Positions 17,889 through 29,427 of a stretch of 36,717 nt of DNA are shown here, one piece after another. Numbering within the stretch: the first letter of the stretch is position 1; each line of letters begins with the position of its first letter. Both the position numbers and the translations under genes were made by a program. The notes under the pieces were generated by a model that worked only from the letters and a program-made list of their open reading frames with translations, made no database searches and had not been told where the DNA came from. The stretch comes from Zarea fungicola (Eukaryota; Ascomycota; Sordariomycetes; Hypocreales; Cordycipitaceae), in the NCBI GenBank assembly GCA_900169235.1, contig FWCC01000475.1, positions 1-36,717 of the forward strand, read 5' to 3'.

Positions 17889-20412
17889 ATGATGGAAACG
17901 AGCACAACGGCAATGGCTATGCCCAAGACCGACGGCACAGTCGACGACAATAACGGGTAGATAACTCCGCGAAAAACTTCTCCTCCGTCACTAATAACAG
18001 TTTCGCTAACTCTCGCCAAACTAGCGTCGACTATGTAATCCACTACAAAATTCCTGCAAAAGGTACGCCTCTGTTTGAATAAACATTGAGCGCTGGCCTG
18101 AATACGGGAATGCATGTCCTGGCTAACACGTAACAGAAAAATCAGAGGCCGAGGCTGGCTATATAGAGCTCATCAAGTCTTTGACCACAGTTGGGCTCGC
18201 CAGTGAAGTTCGCCGCGCCAGCAAAGACTCGCTCTACGTCTTCGTCAGGATTGCCTCCGGCGATTTGCTCCAGCAGCAGATCTACAGATCCAGACTTCAA
18301 GACTGGCTGCACGGCGTCCGGTCCGCCGGCACCGAGAAAGATGTCTCGAAGTCGCTCGAAGACGAGCCCGTTACAGAGGCCGAGCGCCTCCGGCTCGTGT
18401 ACTTCATGATGATTAAGCCGGAGAATGAAGGAGGTGCTGGCATAGTGGAAAAGACTGGTAAATGGAAATACGTTGATTCCATTTTCCCGCTCCATGACCG
18501 CGCTTTCAACAAGGCCTGGATATCCAGCTGGGGTGGCAAGTACATCCTGGGTGAATCCGATATCCACGTCATTCGGGACAAGTTTGGCGAGAACATCACC
18601 ATGTACTTTGTCTTTTTACGATCCTACCTGCGCTTCCTGGTCATTCCCTCTGCGATTGGATTTAGTGCCTGGCTTTGCCTCGGCCGGTTCTCCATGTTCT
18701 ACGCCGTCGCATCCTGCCTCTGGTCCGTCATCTTTTTCGAATACTGGAAGAAAAAGGAGGTTGACCTCGCTGTTCAATGGGGCGTGCGCAATGTTTCAGA
18801 AATTCAACATCCGCGACCCGAGTACAAGTGGGATTATGAAACTGAAGATCCCGTTACAGGCGAGGCTGTCCGAGTGTACCCTCCCATGAAGCGCCTGCAG
18901 ACTCAGATTCTTCAGCTACCATTTGCGCTTGCCTGTGTGGTTGCGCTCGGCACTCTGTCACTCACCGCAATCTCGCTGGAAATCTTCATTAACGAAGTCT
19001 ACAACGGCCCAGGAAAACAGTACCTTGCATTCGTCCCGACAATGATACTAGTGGTCTGCACTCCCATCATTTCGACGGCGTTGATGGCCGCCGCCAAGGC
19101 ACTGACCGACCGTGAGAACTATGCCACTGTTGATGCATACCATTCAGCTCTGATTCAGAAGCAGTTTGTACTCAACTTTATGACATCCTACATGCCACTG
19201 CTCTTCACTACGTTTGTCTACCTGCCGTTCGGCCATGCCCTTATTCCTGCCCTTGAATTCTGGAGAAGAGCGGCGCAGGCTGTCACCTTTAGCGAGAAGC
19301 CACTTGCAACTCGGGAATTCCAAATAAATTCACAGCGAATTTCAACGCAGATGTTCTACTTCACAGTCACCGCACAGATTGTCAACTTTGCCACGGAGCT
19401 TGTAGTTCCATACCTGAAGCAGAGAGCATTTGCAAAGGCCAAGGAGATACAAGCTAAGCGGAGTGAGGAGATTGTGCAGGATAATCCAGAAGAAACTGAG
19501 TTTATGAAGCGAGTCCGAAACGAATGTGAAATGGACGAGTACGATGTGACGGAAGACTATCGCGAAATGGTGATGCAATTTGGTAAGTCCAAGGCTCAAT
19601 TTCGATGGATAATGGCGTTTATCTGACTGCGCCAGGCTACCTAAACCTTTTTTCTGTTGCTTGGCCACTGGCACCATGCTGTTTCTTAGTAAATAACTGG
19701 GTCGAGCTTCGTTCTGATGCTCTTAAAATTACGACGAGCTGCCGCCGGCCCGTTCCCTGGAGAGCTGACTCGATCGGCCCTTGGTTGCAGACTCTCGGTG
19801 TTCTGTCCTGGCTTGGCAGCGTTACCAGTTCGGCAATTGTTTTCCTTTGCAGCAGGAAAAAGGCCGGCGAGAGCCGTGCTGGCAGCAACTTTACGGCATG
19901 GGGCCTGCTCCTCAGTATCTTGCTGGTCGAGCACTTTTATTTCTTGGCCCAGATTATTGTTCGGACGTTCCTTGATAAACTAGAGAGCCCCGGTCTGCAA
20001 AAGGAGCGCAAGGAGCGCTTCCAGATGAAGCGTCGCCTGCTGCAGAACTATCTCGGCCAAGACGTGGCTGACAGGGCAGCCGCTCCTGGCATTGAGGTGT
20101 CTGAAAAGATTACCCGTGCTGCACTGGAGGAAGAAGCACGGCAAACATCTATCCGAGGCAAGAGTTCACCGGCAGAAATGTAAGTTGTTTGAACATGGAT
20201 GTGCGATGATTCAAGGCTAACGTCGAGTGGTAGGTTTTGGCAGCGCCAGCATGGAATGCAGGAGACCATCGATGTTGGACGCATGTTCATAACACGAATG
20301 GTAATAAAATACGGCGTGCGGATACTGGCGGATCATATTAGCTAACTAACCGGGCTAGGAAACGAAGCGTAGCGAGGCGGCCAGTGCCGCGCAACCGAGT
20401 CCAAAGGTGTAG
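17889..20412 (+). CDS. Anoctamin/TMEM16 family protein, Ist2-like ER-plasma membrane tether or scramblase
   Basis: Six exons: 17889-17956, 18025-18062, 18137-19582, 19636-20179, 20234-20300 and 20359-20412, together 738 residues. The first three exons join in phase to read VDYVIHYKIPAK and EKSEAEAGYIELIKSL, the usual start of fungal Ist2-like proteins. The anoctamin membrane domain runs from about residue 190 (YFVFLRSYLRFLVIPSAIG) to about 680, with LFTTFVYLPFGHALIP, and FGYLNLFSVAWPLAP, FLVNNWVELRSDALK and RRPVPWRADSIGPWL in the second half. Yeast Ist2 bridges the cortical ER to the plasma membrane; other fungal TMEM16 proteins scramble lipids. The tail after residue 640 is charged and short, without the long cortical-sorting tail of yeast Ist2. 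Exon 2 is only 38 nt. The last two exons are less certain than the rest. Confidence 0.9.
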
Positions 20413-21128
20413 AGACGGCTATATACGGTAGGTAGGTATCCATCATCATCAGTGAGCTAGGACAGATTCGACAGAACTCTCGGAGAAGGCTTGCGCCCCA
20501 AACGGATACGGTCCCCATTCAACATACGTTGGCTTTTTGGCCTTGTTTCGCGAAATTATGGCCAATTTGGTCAAACAACGTTATAAATTTGCACTATCCT
20601 TGTTTGCTGTCAAGTTTGGTGGTGGTGCGAGGTTGGACATATGTGACGAGCTGGGTTCGCAGTACCCAGTAGCTATTACAGAGCGTGTGAAGGGAATGCC
20701 TAACTACAGGGATTCGAGGATCCGGAGACTACTGGTTCCAGTATGGTTTCGATAAAGAAGTGACTACCCCTGGCCTTTGCTTCTCGAAGACATGGTTGTT
20801 GGAGGATACCAAAGGGCTGGACCATTCTGCAAGCTGTCAGGGGCCGGGGGTACTAGGCTTGTTTGGGAAATAGCCGGCCTGCACGGTGTATGTAGAATTA
20901 TCTGCAGCAAAGACACCTGAAGACTGATATTATCAACAACTTGAGTGCATCTCGTGGAGAACAATGTGGCGCTAGTAACGGCTGGCCACGCAGACTGGGA
21001 ACCTCCACGCACGTGGTACTTCGTGAAGCTGTGAATGCCCCAGGGACCTGCAGGTCATCCTTGCAGAGGGCTGCCTACCGGTTCGAGCGCACTCACACTA
21101 GTGGTGCCGCACCACCGTTGCCCACTCA

Positions 21129-21154
21129 CCCACTGTCACTCACCCACTGTCACT
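21129..21154. repeat. 14-bp tandem repeat CCCACTGTCACTCA, about 1.9 copies
   Basis: The unit at 21129-21142 is followed directly by a second copy at 21143-21154. CCCACTCA just upstream looks like a further partial copy. Confidence 0.55.
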
Positions 21155-22280
21155 GTACCACTAGTCGCCCCGTCCTGTCGGTCTCCCACTAGAGCTAACC
21201 GTGGCCTTGCAAGACACCGAGGACAGCTGCTACTATAGTTACACTTTGCTTCGTTTTTTGACACCAAGCATACTGTGTAACTCCCGCAAAGAACTAGCGT
21301 TCATTTAGATACCGAGGCTTCATCACCGCCTCCCCATTTATATTTTTTTTATTTTTTCTTCTTCTCTAATTACTCGGTACCCAGTGTGTCGCAAATTGTA
21401 CGCCTCTTTCTCAAGCTATTTATTGCGAAATGGCCATGCCGCGTTAGCTGGAGAAACATGTCGAGACAAGGGGACTCGCACATGGAACACCAGACGATTT
21501 GAATCCACCATCGCAGTCAACTAACTGAGGACTGGTTCTTATTCGTCGACATAATAACTGGGTTGGCTGGCTGGTGCACCTACACTATCCGTATCAGTGC
21601 CCCGGCCGGGCGACACCCCAGGAGTTCACTGTCTCTTGTCCGTTGCCTGTTTCTGATGACTACCAATCCGATCGCCGACCAGGCTTGTCCACCTGCGTCA
21701 ACTATTTTCATCCTCTTCGGGATTGGGGATGCACAAGGATTTGAATTCAGGCGCGGCGATCGTCAACTCCCGGCCGCGAGTGTGGCTTCGGCCGGTTGAG
21801 CAATCTGTGGTGGTGGTTGGTCTGCCTCGCGTGTTGCACCAGCCCGTCAGCGATGGACCACCAATAGATCTCTGCGTTGTGGGCGCCGCCTCACTCTTGG
21901 TCACCAACTTGCCACCTTCCCTCCTCGGCCGGACCCTTGTTGGCTCGCCTCAGTGCTCCATAGCCTTTATGCAGGCATTTTCAGCCGTGAAGCAGCGGTC
22001 CGGGGTGCTAGAACAGTGAGGCTGCGTTAGCGTGCCCACGAGGCGTCGCCCGTGGCGGACATGGTGCATCATGTCTGTATATGCTCGGGTTTGCCTAACC
22101 ACAAAATCCTGCTGGTGCCGACGACTGTGACCACTTGTATCTCTAGTTACTCTTGTTTTTGTTTCTCCTGTCTGTCCGCTGCAGCCAAGATTGCCACTTC
22201 CTTTTACATTGCATACCTAAATACCTACCGAGAATCCTGATCGGTTTTATCTTGCCCTCTGTTAGACGGTGCCGTGTCGC

Positions 22281-22290
22281 ACATATATAT
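22281..22290 (+). promoter_or_regulatory. TATA box candidate of the SH3-domain gene
   Basis: ACATATATAT lies 225 bases upstream of the start codon, in an otherwise GC-balanced stretch. Confidence 0.4.
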
Positions 22291-22514
22291 GCTTGCTGAA
22301 GCGCACACACTCGATCGACACTGACAACGCCTAACTCCGCTTATGCCCCCGCGCTTTTCAGCTCCAGGCAGCTCGAGAATACTCGTCCTTCTCTACTCTT
22401 GGGTGTCTTTTCTGGGCGATCAAGATTGCGGCAGAGGGTAGTATTCTATCATCTTGAATATTCTACAGCTCAGTAGCGCCAGCTGGATCTGCTGCGCCGC
22501 CCCCGCCACCCATC

Positions 22515-25238
22515 ATGGACGAGGTGAATGAGCTGACGCTTAAGCCCTTCCGCGACATCGTGCAAGAGGCGAGCACAGCACTGGAAAATTCTGGCGAAAA
22601 TGACGCCATGCGCAAAGCGGCCAAAAAGCTCGTCAGGGAAGGCGAAAAGGCCGTCAAGCTCATTGAGCCGCAGTGTACAAAACGACATGGCGAGTATGGC
22701 GAGACCTTCCTCAATGCTCTTCGAGAAAACGGTACATACCGCCCAGCTATCGACCTTGCTTTGATCTTTGAACTTCGGCTAATATTTTCTTTTAGACGAA
22801 ATAAAAGAGCCCCGTACAAAGCTTAATCGTCTAGTGTACGGCTTTGACGAATATATCGAGGAAGATGACTTCGAGGCCGACAAGTATACCGAGCTCCAAA
22901 CGCTCACGCGTGAAGTTGCGCTGAGAATATATGAAGTTTTGATCAGCATGAAACTCGAAGCTGTTTCGTCGAAAGAAGGCTCGTCACACTCTTTTCTCAA
23001 CCAGTTTTCACCACCGACCTCGCCAATGCCGCCTCCAAACTTTCCGGTACCGCCTACGCCTCCGCGAAGCTCGATTCAGAGCGCACTAGGGCCGCCATCA
23101 AGCCCGCACCCCGGCACCCCGAAACGAGCCTTCCAAAGTGTGTACTACGCAAATGAAGAACTGGAGAGCTTTCGCGACAGGCAACCTAGCACCGGGAGCG
23201 CGCCAGAGGACGGTAATGCAGTCACCGGCCCGTCACAGCCGGTTCCACCCCCTCTACAGATACCACCACCTCGCCCACCATCGGCCAACCCATGGGACAC
23301 TACTGTGATTCGATCGAGTGACGAATCTGGGATTCCAACGGGAGGGGAGGGTATTCCAAGGCGGCCGTTCGTCGCCCCGCCGTCGCCCCGTCCGCCGCCA
23401 TATGCGACCACATCGCCAATAAGCCCAAGCCAGCAACGAGGTAGTCCTGTAATGCAGCGTCGCCCAATTGGCTCTTCATCTGGGCAGCAACCGGTAAATC
23501 CAGAGGCCTACCCTTACGACGAAGCAGAGTGGAAACGCCTCACGAACCAGCAATATGGCCTTCAGTCAACCAGCCCGCATACCAGCAGTCCGTTGCATCT
23601 CAACAAGAAACTACCACCCTTCCCCGAAGAGGATAGTCAACATGATACAGGAAATTCAAGCCAACCGACCCGGCAAGCTAGCACATCACATCATGCCCAT
23701 CAAATATCTCTAGAGTCCACTTCAGTCCCTCAGGAGCGGCAGCGCGACATGTTTAGCGACGCACCCCAACGCCGCTCCAGGTCAGATTCCATAGCCGAGA
23801 GTATTCTTGATCCGTATTTGAACAATGTGAGAATATCCGATCACTGGCGAGAGTCTGCTGGTGGCTTTGACAGGGCGCCAATAGCACCGGCATACGACGT
23901 GGACGATGGCCTTATTCCTGTTGAAGCCGACGACCAGCCTCCAGCGCCGCTGACTCAATCTCAACAAAATTGCTCGATCGGGAGCAACAGCTCATTTTTT
24001 ACGAACAAAGGATTTTGCAGTGGGGCAGAGGAAGTTGTTGTGGGAGGCCTCGGTGTCAAGAAGATGCGGAAGCCAGTTGTAGGTGTTCGTCATGTCCGGG
24101 CATCAAAATCGACGTGGACTAACACTTTTGCAGGGACTTACAGGAACGGCGACAGTTGCAAGGTGCACAAGTTGTGCTTTCGAACTTGCCTTTCGTGATA
24201 TTGAAAATGATCTTGGCAAGCAAGGTGGGCTTTACCCTGCGTATTTTAGCAAGTGCATTCACTAATTAACTTGAATAGACTGTGGTAATCTACACCACGG
24301 AGACGTTAAATACCGTCTACGATTCCTACAAAAGAGTCATGTCCACACTAAGCGGTCAGATGACACTTTGTATGGCTGCATCTTCTGCGTTCGCTTGGGG
24401 CGTACGATTGATCCCAGCGACGCCACCGTCTTCTTCAGTGTGAAGGCACTGATGACCCATATCGCACGCCATCCTCGGCCACTCCCCGAAGTCCCCGGCT
24501 TTGTCGTAATTGATCAGGCGGAGATACCCGCACAATATCATAACGACTATGACTTGCACCTGCCCAAGGAGCCTGTGCCACATCCTGTACTCGAGCACGA
24601 GCAGGAGACATCCATGATGGCTGTGGGGGTTGCCAAGGAGCCAGCACGCAGAATGTATGGTCAGCGTCTGCTAGGTGATCGTACCCCAGCTCTGGAACTG
24701 GTGGTGGGTTCCAGAGTTACTGGACTGGAATTTCCGGTCAAGTACAATGGCGAGTGGTGCTTGGGATGGCATGATGGCATACATGCCTCTGTCCCACTTG
24801 AAACTTTAAAGCTGGAGCCTCCGGCATCACGCGACATAAAAATGGATGGGACGAGTCTTGTCAGGGCAAAGTCAAGATGGAAGTTCTCGTACAAGGACAA
24901 GGACAAGACGGAATGGCTCAAGTTTGACAAGGATGAAATCATTACCAATATCACCTGTAAGTGGGCTCACTGCTTTCATCCCTAACAGAGTATTTACTGA
25001 CAGCGTGGAACCAGGGGCCTATCCTGAACATTGGTGCTGGTCAGGCACGAATGCGAAAGGCAAATGGGGCATCTTCCCCCAGGCATTCCTGGATACGAAT
25101 ACCGTTCAGGAGCTTTCGGCTGCTGCCTCGATACGAGCCAGCAGTTTGAGCAGTGAGAAGAACAAGTCGTCGTCCATTCTTCCACGATTCTCTGTACGCC
25201 GGCAGGGACCGCCGAGCATCGCCTCCTCACGCTCTTAG
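22515..25238 (+). CDS. Conserved fungal protein of unknown function with C-terminal SH3-like domain
   Basis: Five exons, 22515-22731, 22796-24078, 24134-24224, 24279-24956 and 25015-25238, give about 830 residues, all GT-AG and in phase. Residues 1-135 are helical and charged (MDEVNELTLKPFRDIVQEAS, and YGFDEYIEEDDFEADKYTEL). Residues 150-460 are Pro/Ser/Gln-rich and probably disordered, with many PPxP sites. A Cys/His-rich centre follows: CTSCAFELAF, DCGNLHHGDVKY, YGCIFC, and LMTHIARH, which could bind zinc. The C-terminal SH3-like part includes WLKFDKDEIITNIT, HWCWSGTNAKGKWGIFPQAF. The architecture suggests a cortical or signalling scaffold, but that is inference; I recognise no named gene. 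Between about 23966 and 24025 the likely coding frame is shifted by one base and then restored (see findings), so the printed protein is probably wrong for about 19 residues there. Confidence 0.78.
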
Positions 25239-26666
25239 CTTTAACATCAAGCATACCCTTGGGCCTGAACATTACCCGAACCATGCTCACAGTCGTTTAC
25301 TTATTCCTTTTTACATTTAGAGGTGCACTACAGCTTGCCACCAAGTGTCACTTTCTTTTTCTTACTTTTCTTCCCTTCTTTACGCTGTATTTTCCTTTCT
25401 TCATGTATATACCATAGTCTGCAGAGGCTTGTTCACACAAGTAGTTTTTTTCTCCGCAAGATATGGAGAAGAGACCTGTCACATTTGTTATCAGCAATGT
25501 GTGGCTGCTTATAGTTTTGAAACGGACATGTTCTCTTTGTCCAGTAGACACCATAGACCTGTCGAACAATTTTATTTATTTATTTCGTACACCTCTGCAT
25601 GACAACATCCATCTCGAATTAGTCCTCATCAACGCCATCCTAAACCCAGGTGATGCGCTTCTGCGGGATTGGATTGTGCCGGTATTCGAAATCCGTGAGG
25701 ACTACGGAGTACCAGTATGACATGTGCTTACATGCCGCTGCAGATCAGATCCCGCGAACACTCGGCTTATTCCGCACCGTCCAGGGCAGGGGTAGCGTAC
25801 GACCTTGTCTTTCTACCCCGCCATATTAGTGGCTGACATTTTATCTTAGCGAGAATGCCCTCCACGAGTGTTATTAAAAAGCCATCCAGAGAGGCTGGTC
25901 GGAACGGACGTCAAAGAGGTAGTTATGTAGGTGTCAAGGCCCATCGGGTTGAAAAGAGTACTGACAAGGCCACCAAAAATGTCGACAAATTAAGTTTAAA
26001 AAAAGATGCAAGAGTACAAGAGCACAATACACAAATTTCAGCACTGACAGGCGGTACTGGTTCGGCAGCCCGCGCCGAACCAGACCCTAAAATCGACTGT
26101 GGCTGGTGGTCAGTATGGCAAGGGCCACTTGTTTGGACTAATTGTTTGACCGCATTTTGGGGGATGTGTGGCGGCTTTACGGAGGGCCAATGACATCCTT
26201 ATCTCCAAGTTATCCATGCGTCTGCAAGGCCAACAAAGAAGAACGGATAAAAATGCGTAGAACCCTGCAGGCACCAATGGGTAAAGCACAATTCGCGCAC
26301 AAGCTCAGCCAATGTGTGGGAAGTGGGTAATTTACGTGTATATTGCCTCCAATGTCTGGGACTCTTTGTCGTGTAACATTGCAAAAAGAAAAAGGAGGAA
26401 AGGAAAGTGCAACGTTCTCAATTTTTGTTGCTGCCTGTCGGTATCCGCGACATATACGTCATGAAGCCAAGCAGATTATCACTTCTGATGTGACTCATAC
26501 ATACCGATCGATTGACCTAGGTAGGTAGCTCTCTCCGCCTTGCTCCCCTGCGTACTTGACTACTTTGTATCAAGTGCAACATTACCACAGTGGCTCATAC
26601 TCTTATGTGACAAGAGTTGTAAGCACCCTGTGGTCAGAACTGCCACAGACAAAGCACAATCGTTGC

Positions 26667-26695
26667 GGCGCGTGGCAAGATGGCGCGTGGCAAGA
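26667..26695. repeat. Direct duplication of GGCGCGTGGCAAGA
   Basis: Identical 14-mers at 26667-26680 and 26682-26695 are separated by one base. The duplication covers the start codon of a 51-codon open frame (26680-26835). Confidence 0.6.
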
Positions 26696-28081
26696 AACTT
26701 GAGGACGTGATAGCGCTATCAAAAGAAAAGGAAGACGCGAGGACCAAGTATCTGGCGGTACTGTTGCCGTTTCACGACCAAACGGACCCATGTCATGAAG
26801 TATTTCCAGAGGATCGGCCATTCGGGCGGCATTGATAGTTTTGCAGCAGGGTGATGGCCTTTTCATGCCCGAATTTTTGTGCGAACTGGAGAAGAGGGGA
26901 AGAATAAAGGCAGGCACTCGTGTAATTTGTATGGGGCAGGAAGCGGTTAATTGCTACAATGGAGGCGGTAGCCTCTGGGTCTCTTTTGTAGAAAGACACC
27001 AGTTTGAAACAACCTAAAGCATTTCTTAGAATCAGCTCACAGTAGCATCAGTCTCAACCATGTTTGTCCACAGTTTTACCACTTCTCTCACTTTTGCTTT
27101 AACTCAGTTGACAGGAGTCTTGGGAGTAGCGATCTGTCAGCTGCTTGCTAACGGCCAACTACACTACTTACTATAACACCCAGAGCTCTCGCCCTCATGT
27201 CTCATCTTCCTTGGCTCCAGCTATAAGAAGGATGGACGGAGATGCGGCATTCCGCCTAAAATATAAGCTACTGCGTTGCACTATACGTTACCCTACATAT
27301 CTGTGATCCCCATTCATACTATGCGGATCACGCCGTCATTTGGTAACACTGCACCCACTACCGGCGCACGCTCCCCCGGTTGCAAAATACGCCGTGACCC
27401 TTTTTCCCTGATCAACTGAAGCACTGGTGCAAGGGAGTTGCAATATCAGAGAGAGCAGCATTGACGCTCAGTGTTTCTGTCATGACGGCAATCTACTGCC
27501 TACAAGGAACACAACCACGGATACAGACTGGCTCGCCTGGCTGGCTTATTAACTAGTGTAAGAGAGGCTCAGCCTCAGAGACACCGCTGATGTGGGCATC
27601 CTCACACTCCGTGTCATTGCCGGGACTCAGGTTAAAAACCTAGCCTCATCGGTGCAATTCTATATCCTCCCTTTCTCGCCATACCCCAACAGGGTTGGTT
27701 TTTTTGCGTCCTTTTCATTGCTAGTAGGGCTACCGCGGTAGTGCTGTACCGTCGCTTCGTAACCTGTAGGTTATGGGCACTTGATCATTTACTCCGCATC
27801 TTGCATCCATCCGGTGACGCTCCTCCGCACAAAAGTCCCGACTTCCTTTCATGCGACTCTCGCTGTCTCTCTTGCCCACCCAGGTTTTATTTTATTTTTA
27901 TTTTTTTCATTTCTTTTCTTTTTCTGCATTGAGGGCAATCAGATGCACTCCACTCACTACTTGGCCGACATCAAAATGTTTTAGATTTGTTTTGTGTACA
28001 GCCATCATCGCCCTGTTGGATGAGCATCCGGATCGTGTCTCACACGTCCACTTACACCTCGTTGCCCTGGTCAGATCTTTC

Positions 28082-28088
28082 TATATAT
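28082..28088 (+). promoter_or_regulatory. TATA box of the GH76 gene
   Basis: TATATAT lies 68-74 bases before the signal-peptide ATG and is followed by a C/T-rich leader with several CTCAT/CTCAA steps. The ATG at 28087, in frame with the gene, overlaps this box and so is unlikely to be in the messenger RNA. Confidence 0.65.
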
Positions 28089-28155
28089 GAGCACACTTCA
28101 TACTCATTATCTCTTCCCAAACTCATTCTCAACATATCTCCCCGCCGCAATAGCC

Positions 28156-29427
28156 ATGATGTCCTTTTCGCCATCTTGGGCTGCGGGCCTCGTCGCAGCT
28201 CTCGCAGCTCACGCATTTGCTACCACAACGGACGCTTCTTTCTCTTCAACATCTGGCTCCACTAAATCTGCTCCTGGCCCTTTCAACTATGGCCCCAATG
28301 CCAACTATGGTGCCAAAAGCCTCAACAGCAACTGGTACAACACCACGTCCGGTTTATGGGGCGAACTATGGTGGAACAGCGGGAATGCCCTCACCACAAT
28401 TTCCGACTTTGCTAGGGTGAGCCCAGTCCATTCTCTGCCCATAAACCCATTCAGCATCATCGAAAACACATTCAATCAAGCTCAGCACCTGGATATTCAG
28501 ACTTACAAGTTTATCGACGTTGGAAACGGCGGCATACCGGAGTCGCAGTACTGTATTAATGGAGCAGGCAGTTGCACTTCGAAGCGAAATGGCAAACTAG
28601 TCAAGCGAGGCTTCAAGAATTTTCTCAACGATTACTATGACGACGAGGGCTGGTGGGCTCTTGCACTCATTCGTGCCTACGACGTGACCTACAACAGCAA
28701 ATATCTCGAGGCTGCCGTCACTGTGTTTAAGGACATGCAGACCGGCCTCGGTGGGCCTTGTAATGGCGGTATCTACTGGAGTAAGGATCGAACATATGTC
28801 AATGCGATTGCCAACGAGCTTTTTCTTTCCGTTGCAGCCTCACTCGCCAATCGTATTCCCAGAAACTCGCAATACCGCACGATTGCCCAGGATCAGTGGA
28901 ATTGGTTCTCCAATAGCGGCATGATCAACTCTGAAAACCTCATCAACGATGGGTTGGACGACAGCTGCAAGAACAACGGCGAGGCAACCTGGTCTTACAA
29001 CCAAGGCGTTATCCTCGGTGGCCTGGTCGAGCTGGCTCGAGCCACTGGTGACCGGAGCCTCCTTGCCCGCGCCTCCAAGATTGCCAAGGCTACCATCGAC
29101 AAATTTTCCAACAGGGACGGGGTCCTTGAAGAAGCCGGAGGCTGTGAGTACCAGCCTGGTAGATGCGGGCAGGACGGACAGCAATTCAAGGGCGTCTTCA
29201 TCAGGAACCTGGCCTACCTGTACCTGGCCTCACCCGATGCACAGTTCAAGTCCTTCATTTTGACAAACGCCAATTCTGTTTGGGAAAATGACCGCCAGAG
29301 CAGCTCCAACAAGCTTGGTGTTGCCTGGGCCGGACCATACTTTGAGGCCTCAAGCCCGTCGCAGAGTAGCGCTCTCGATGCTTTGGTTGCTGCCATTACT
29401 GTGGAAAAGGCAGTCGTGGCACAGTGA
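28156..29427 (+). CDS. Secreted GH76 alpha-1,6-mannanase family enzyme
   Basis: An intronless gene of 423 residues. The N-terminus MMSFSPSWAAGLVAALAAHA followed by FATT is a signal peptide with likely cleavage around residue 22. The GH76 domain covers most of the rest: GLWGELWWNSGNALTTISDF (residues 66-85), the catalytic Asp pair in YYDDEGWWAL (Asp162, Asp163), GGIYWSKDRTYVNAIANELF, YNQGVILGGLVELARATG, and FKGVFIRNLAYLYLA. Family members cut alpha-1,6-linked mannan; GPI-anchored Dfg5/Dcw1-type members act in wall assembly. This protein ends in TVEKAVVAQ without a hydrophobic GPI signal, so it is probably secreted and soluble. The start at 28156 is chosen over the in-frame ATG at 28087 because the latter lies in the TATA box and would bury the signal peptide. 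Confidence 0.92.
   Translation: MMSFSPSWAAGLVAALAAHAFATTTDASFSSTSGSTKSAPGPFNYGPNANYGAKSLNSNWYNTTSGLWGELWWNSGNALTTISDFARVSPVHSLPINPFSIIENTFNQAQHLDIQTYKFIDVGNGGIPESQYCINGAGSCTSKRNGKLVKRGFKNFLNDYYDDEGWWALALIRAYDVTYNSKYLEAAVTVFKDMQTGLGGPCNGGIYWSKDRTYVNAIANELFLSVAASLANRIPRNSQYRTIAQDQWNWFSNSGMINSENLINDGLDDSCKNNGEATWSYNQGVILGGLVELARATGDRSLLARASKIAKATIDKFSNRDGVLEEAGGCEYQPGRCGQDGQQFKGVFIRNLAYLYLASPDAQFKSFILTNANSVWENDRQSSSNKLGVAWAGPYFEASSPSQSSALDALVAAITVEKAVVAQ

Larger units (their letters stand above)
20413..22514. other. Long intergenic region (2.1 kb) before the SH3-domain gene
   Basis: No protein family or tRNA could be recognised. The region has GGTAGGTAGGTAT at 20427-20439, a 14-bp tandem repeat near 21129, a T-rich stretch at 21341-21362, CATACCTAAATACCTACCG near 22212-22230, and a TATA candidate at 22281-22290. 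Short open frames overlap on both strands without any domain signal. It probably holds the promoter and a long leader of the next gene. Confidence 0.45.
25239..28155. other. Long intergenic region (2.9 kb) before the GH76 gene
   Basis: No gene is firmly supported. Items seen are a minus-strand zinc-finger-like fragment (25717-25797), a lysine-rich open frame at 25855-26193 with no family match, ACCTAGGTAGGTAG at 26514-26527, and a 15-bp-spaced tandem duplication (26667-26695) overlapping a 51-codon frame. There are long pyrimidine tracts near 27880-27925 and a TATA box at 28082-28088. Confidence 0.45.

Noticed and set aside
25855..26193. 112-codon lysine-rich open frame
   Set aside because: No family resemblance and biased composition only at the start; kept as intergenic for lack of support.
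28383..28480. Possible intron in the GH76 gene beginning at GTGAGC (28417)
   Set aside because: Reading through gives a continuous family-like sequence (DFARV...IIENTFNQAQHLDIQTYKF); the nearest acceptor would make a 38-nt intron and shift the frame.
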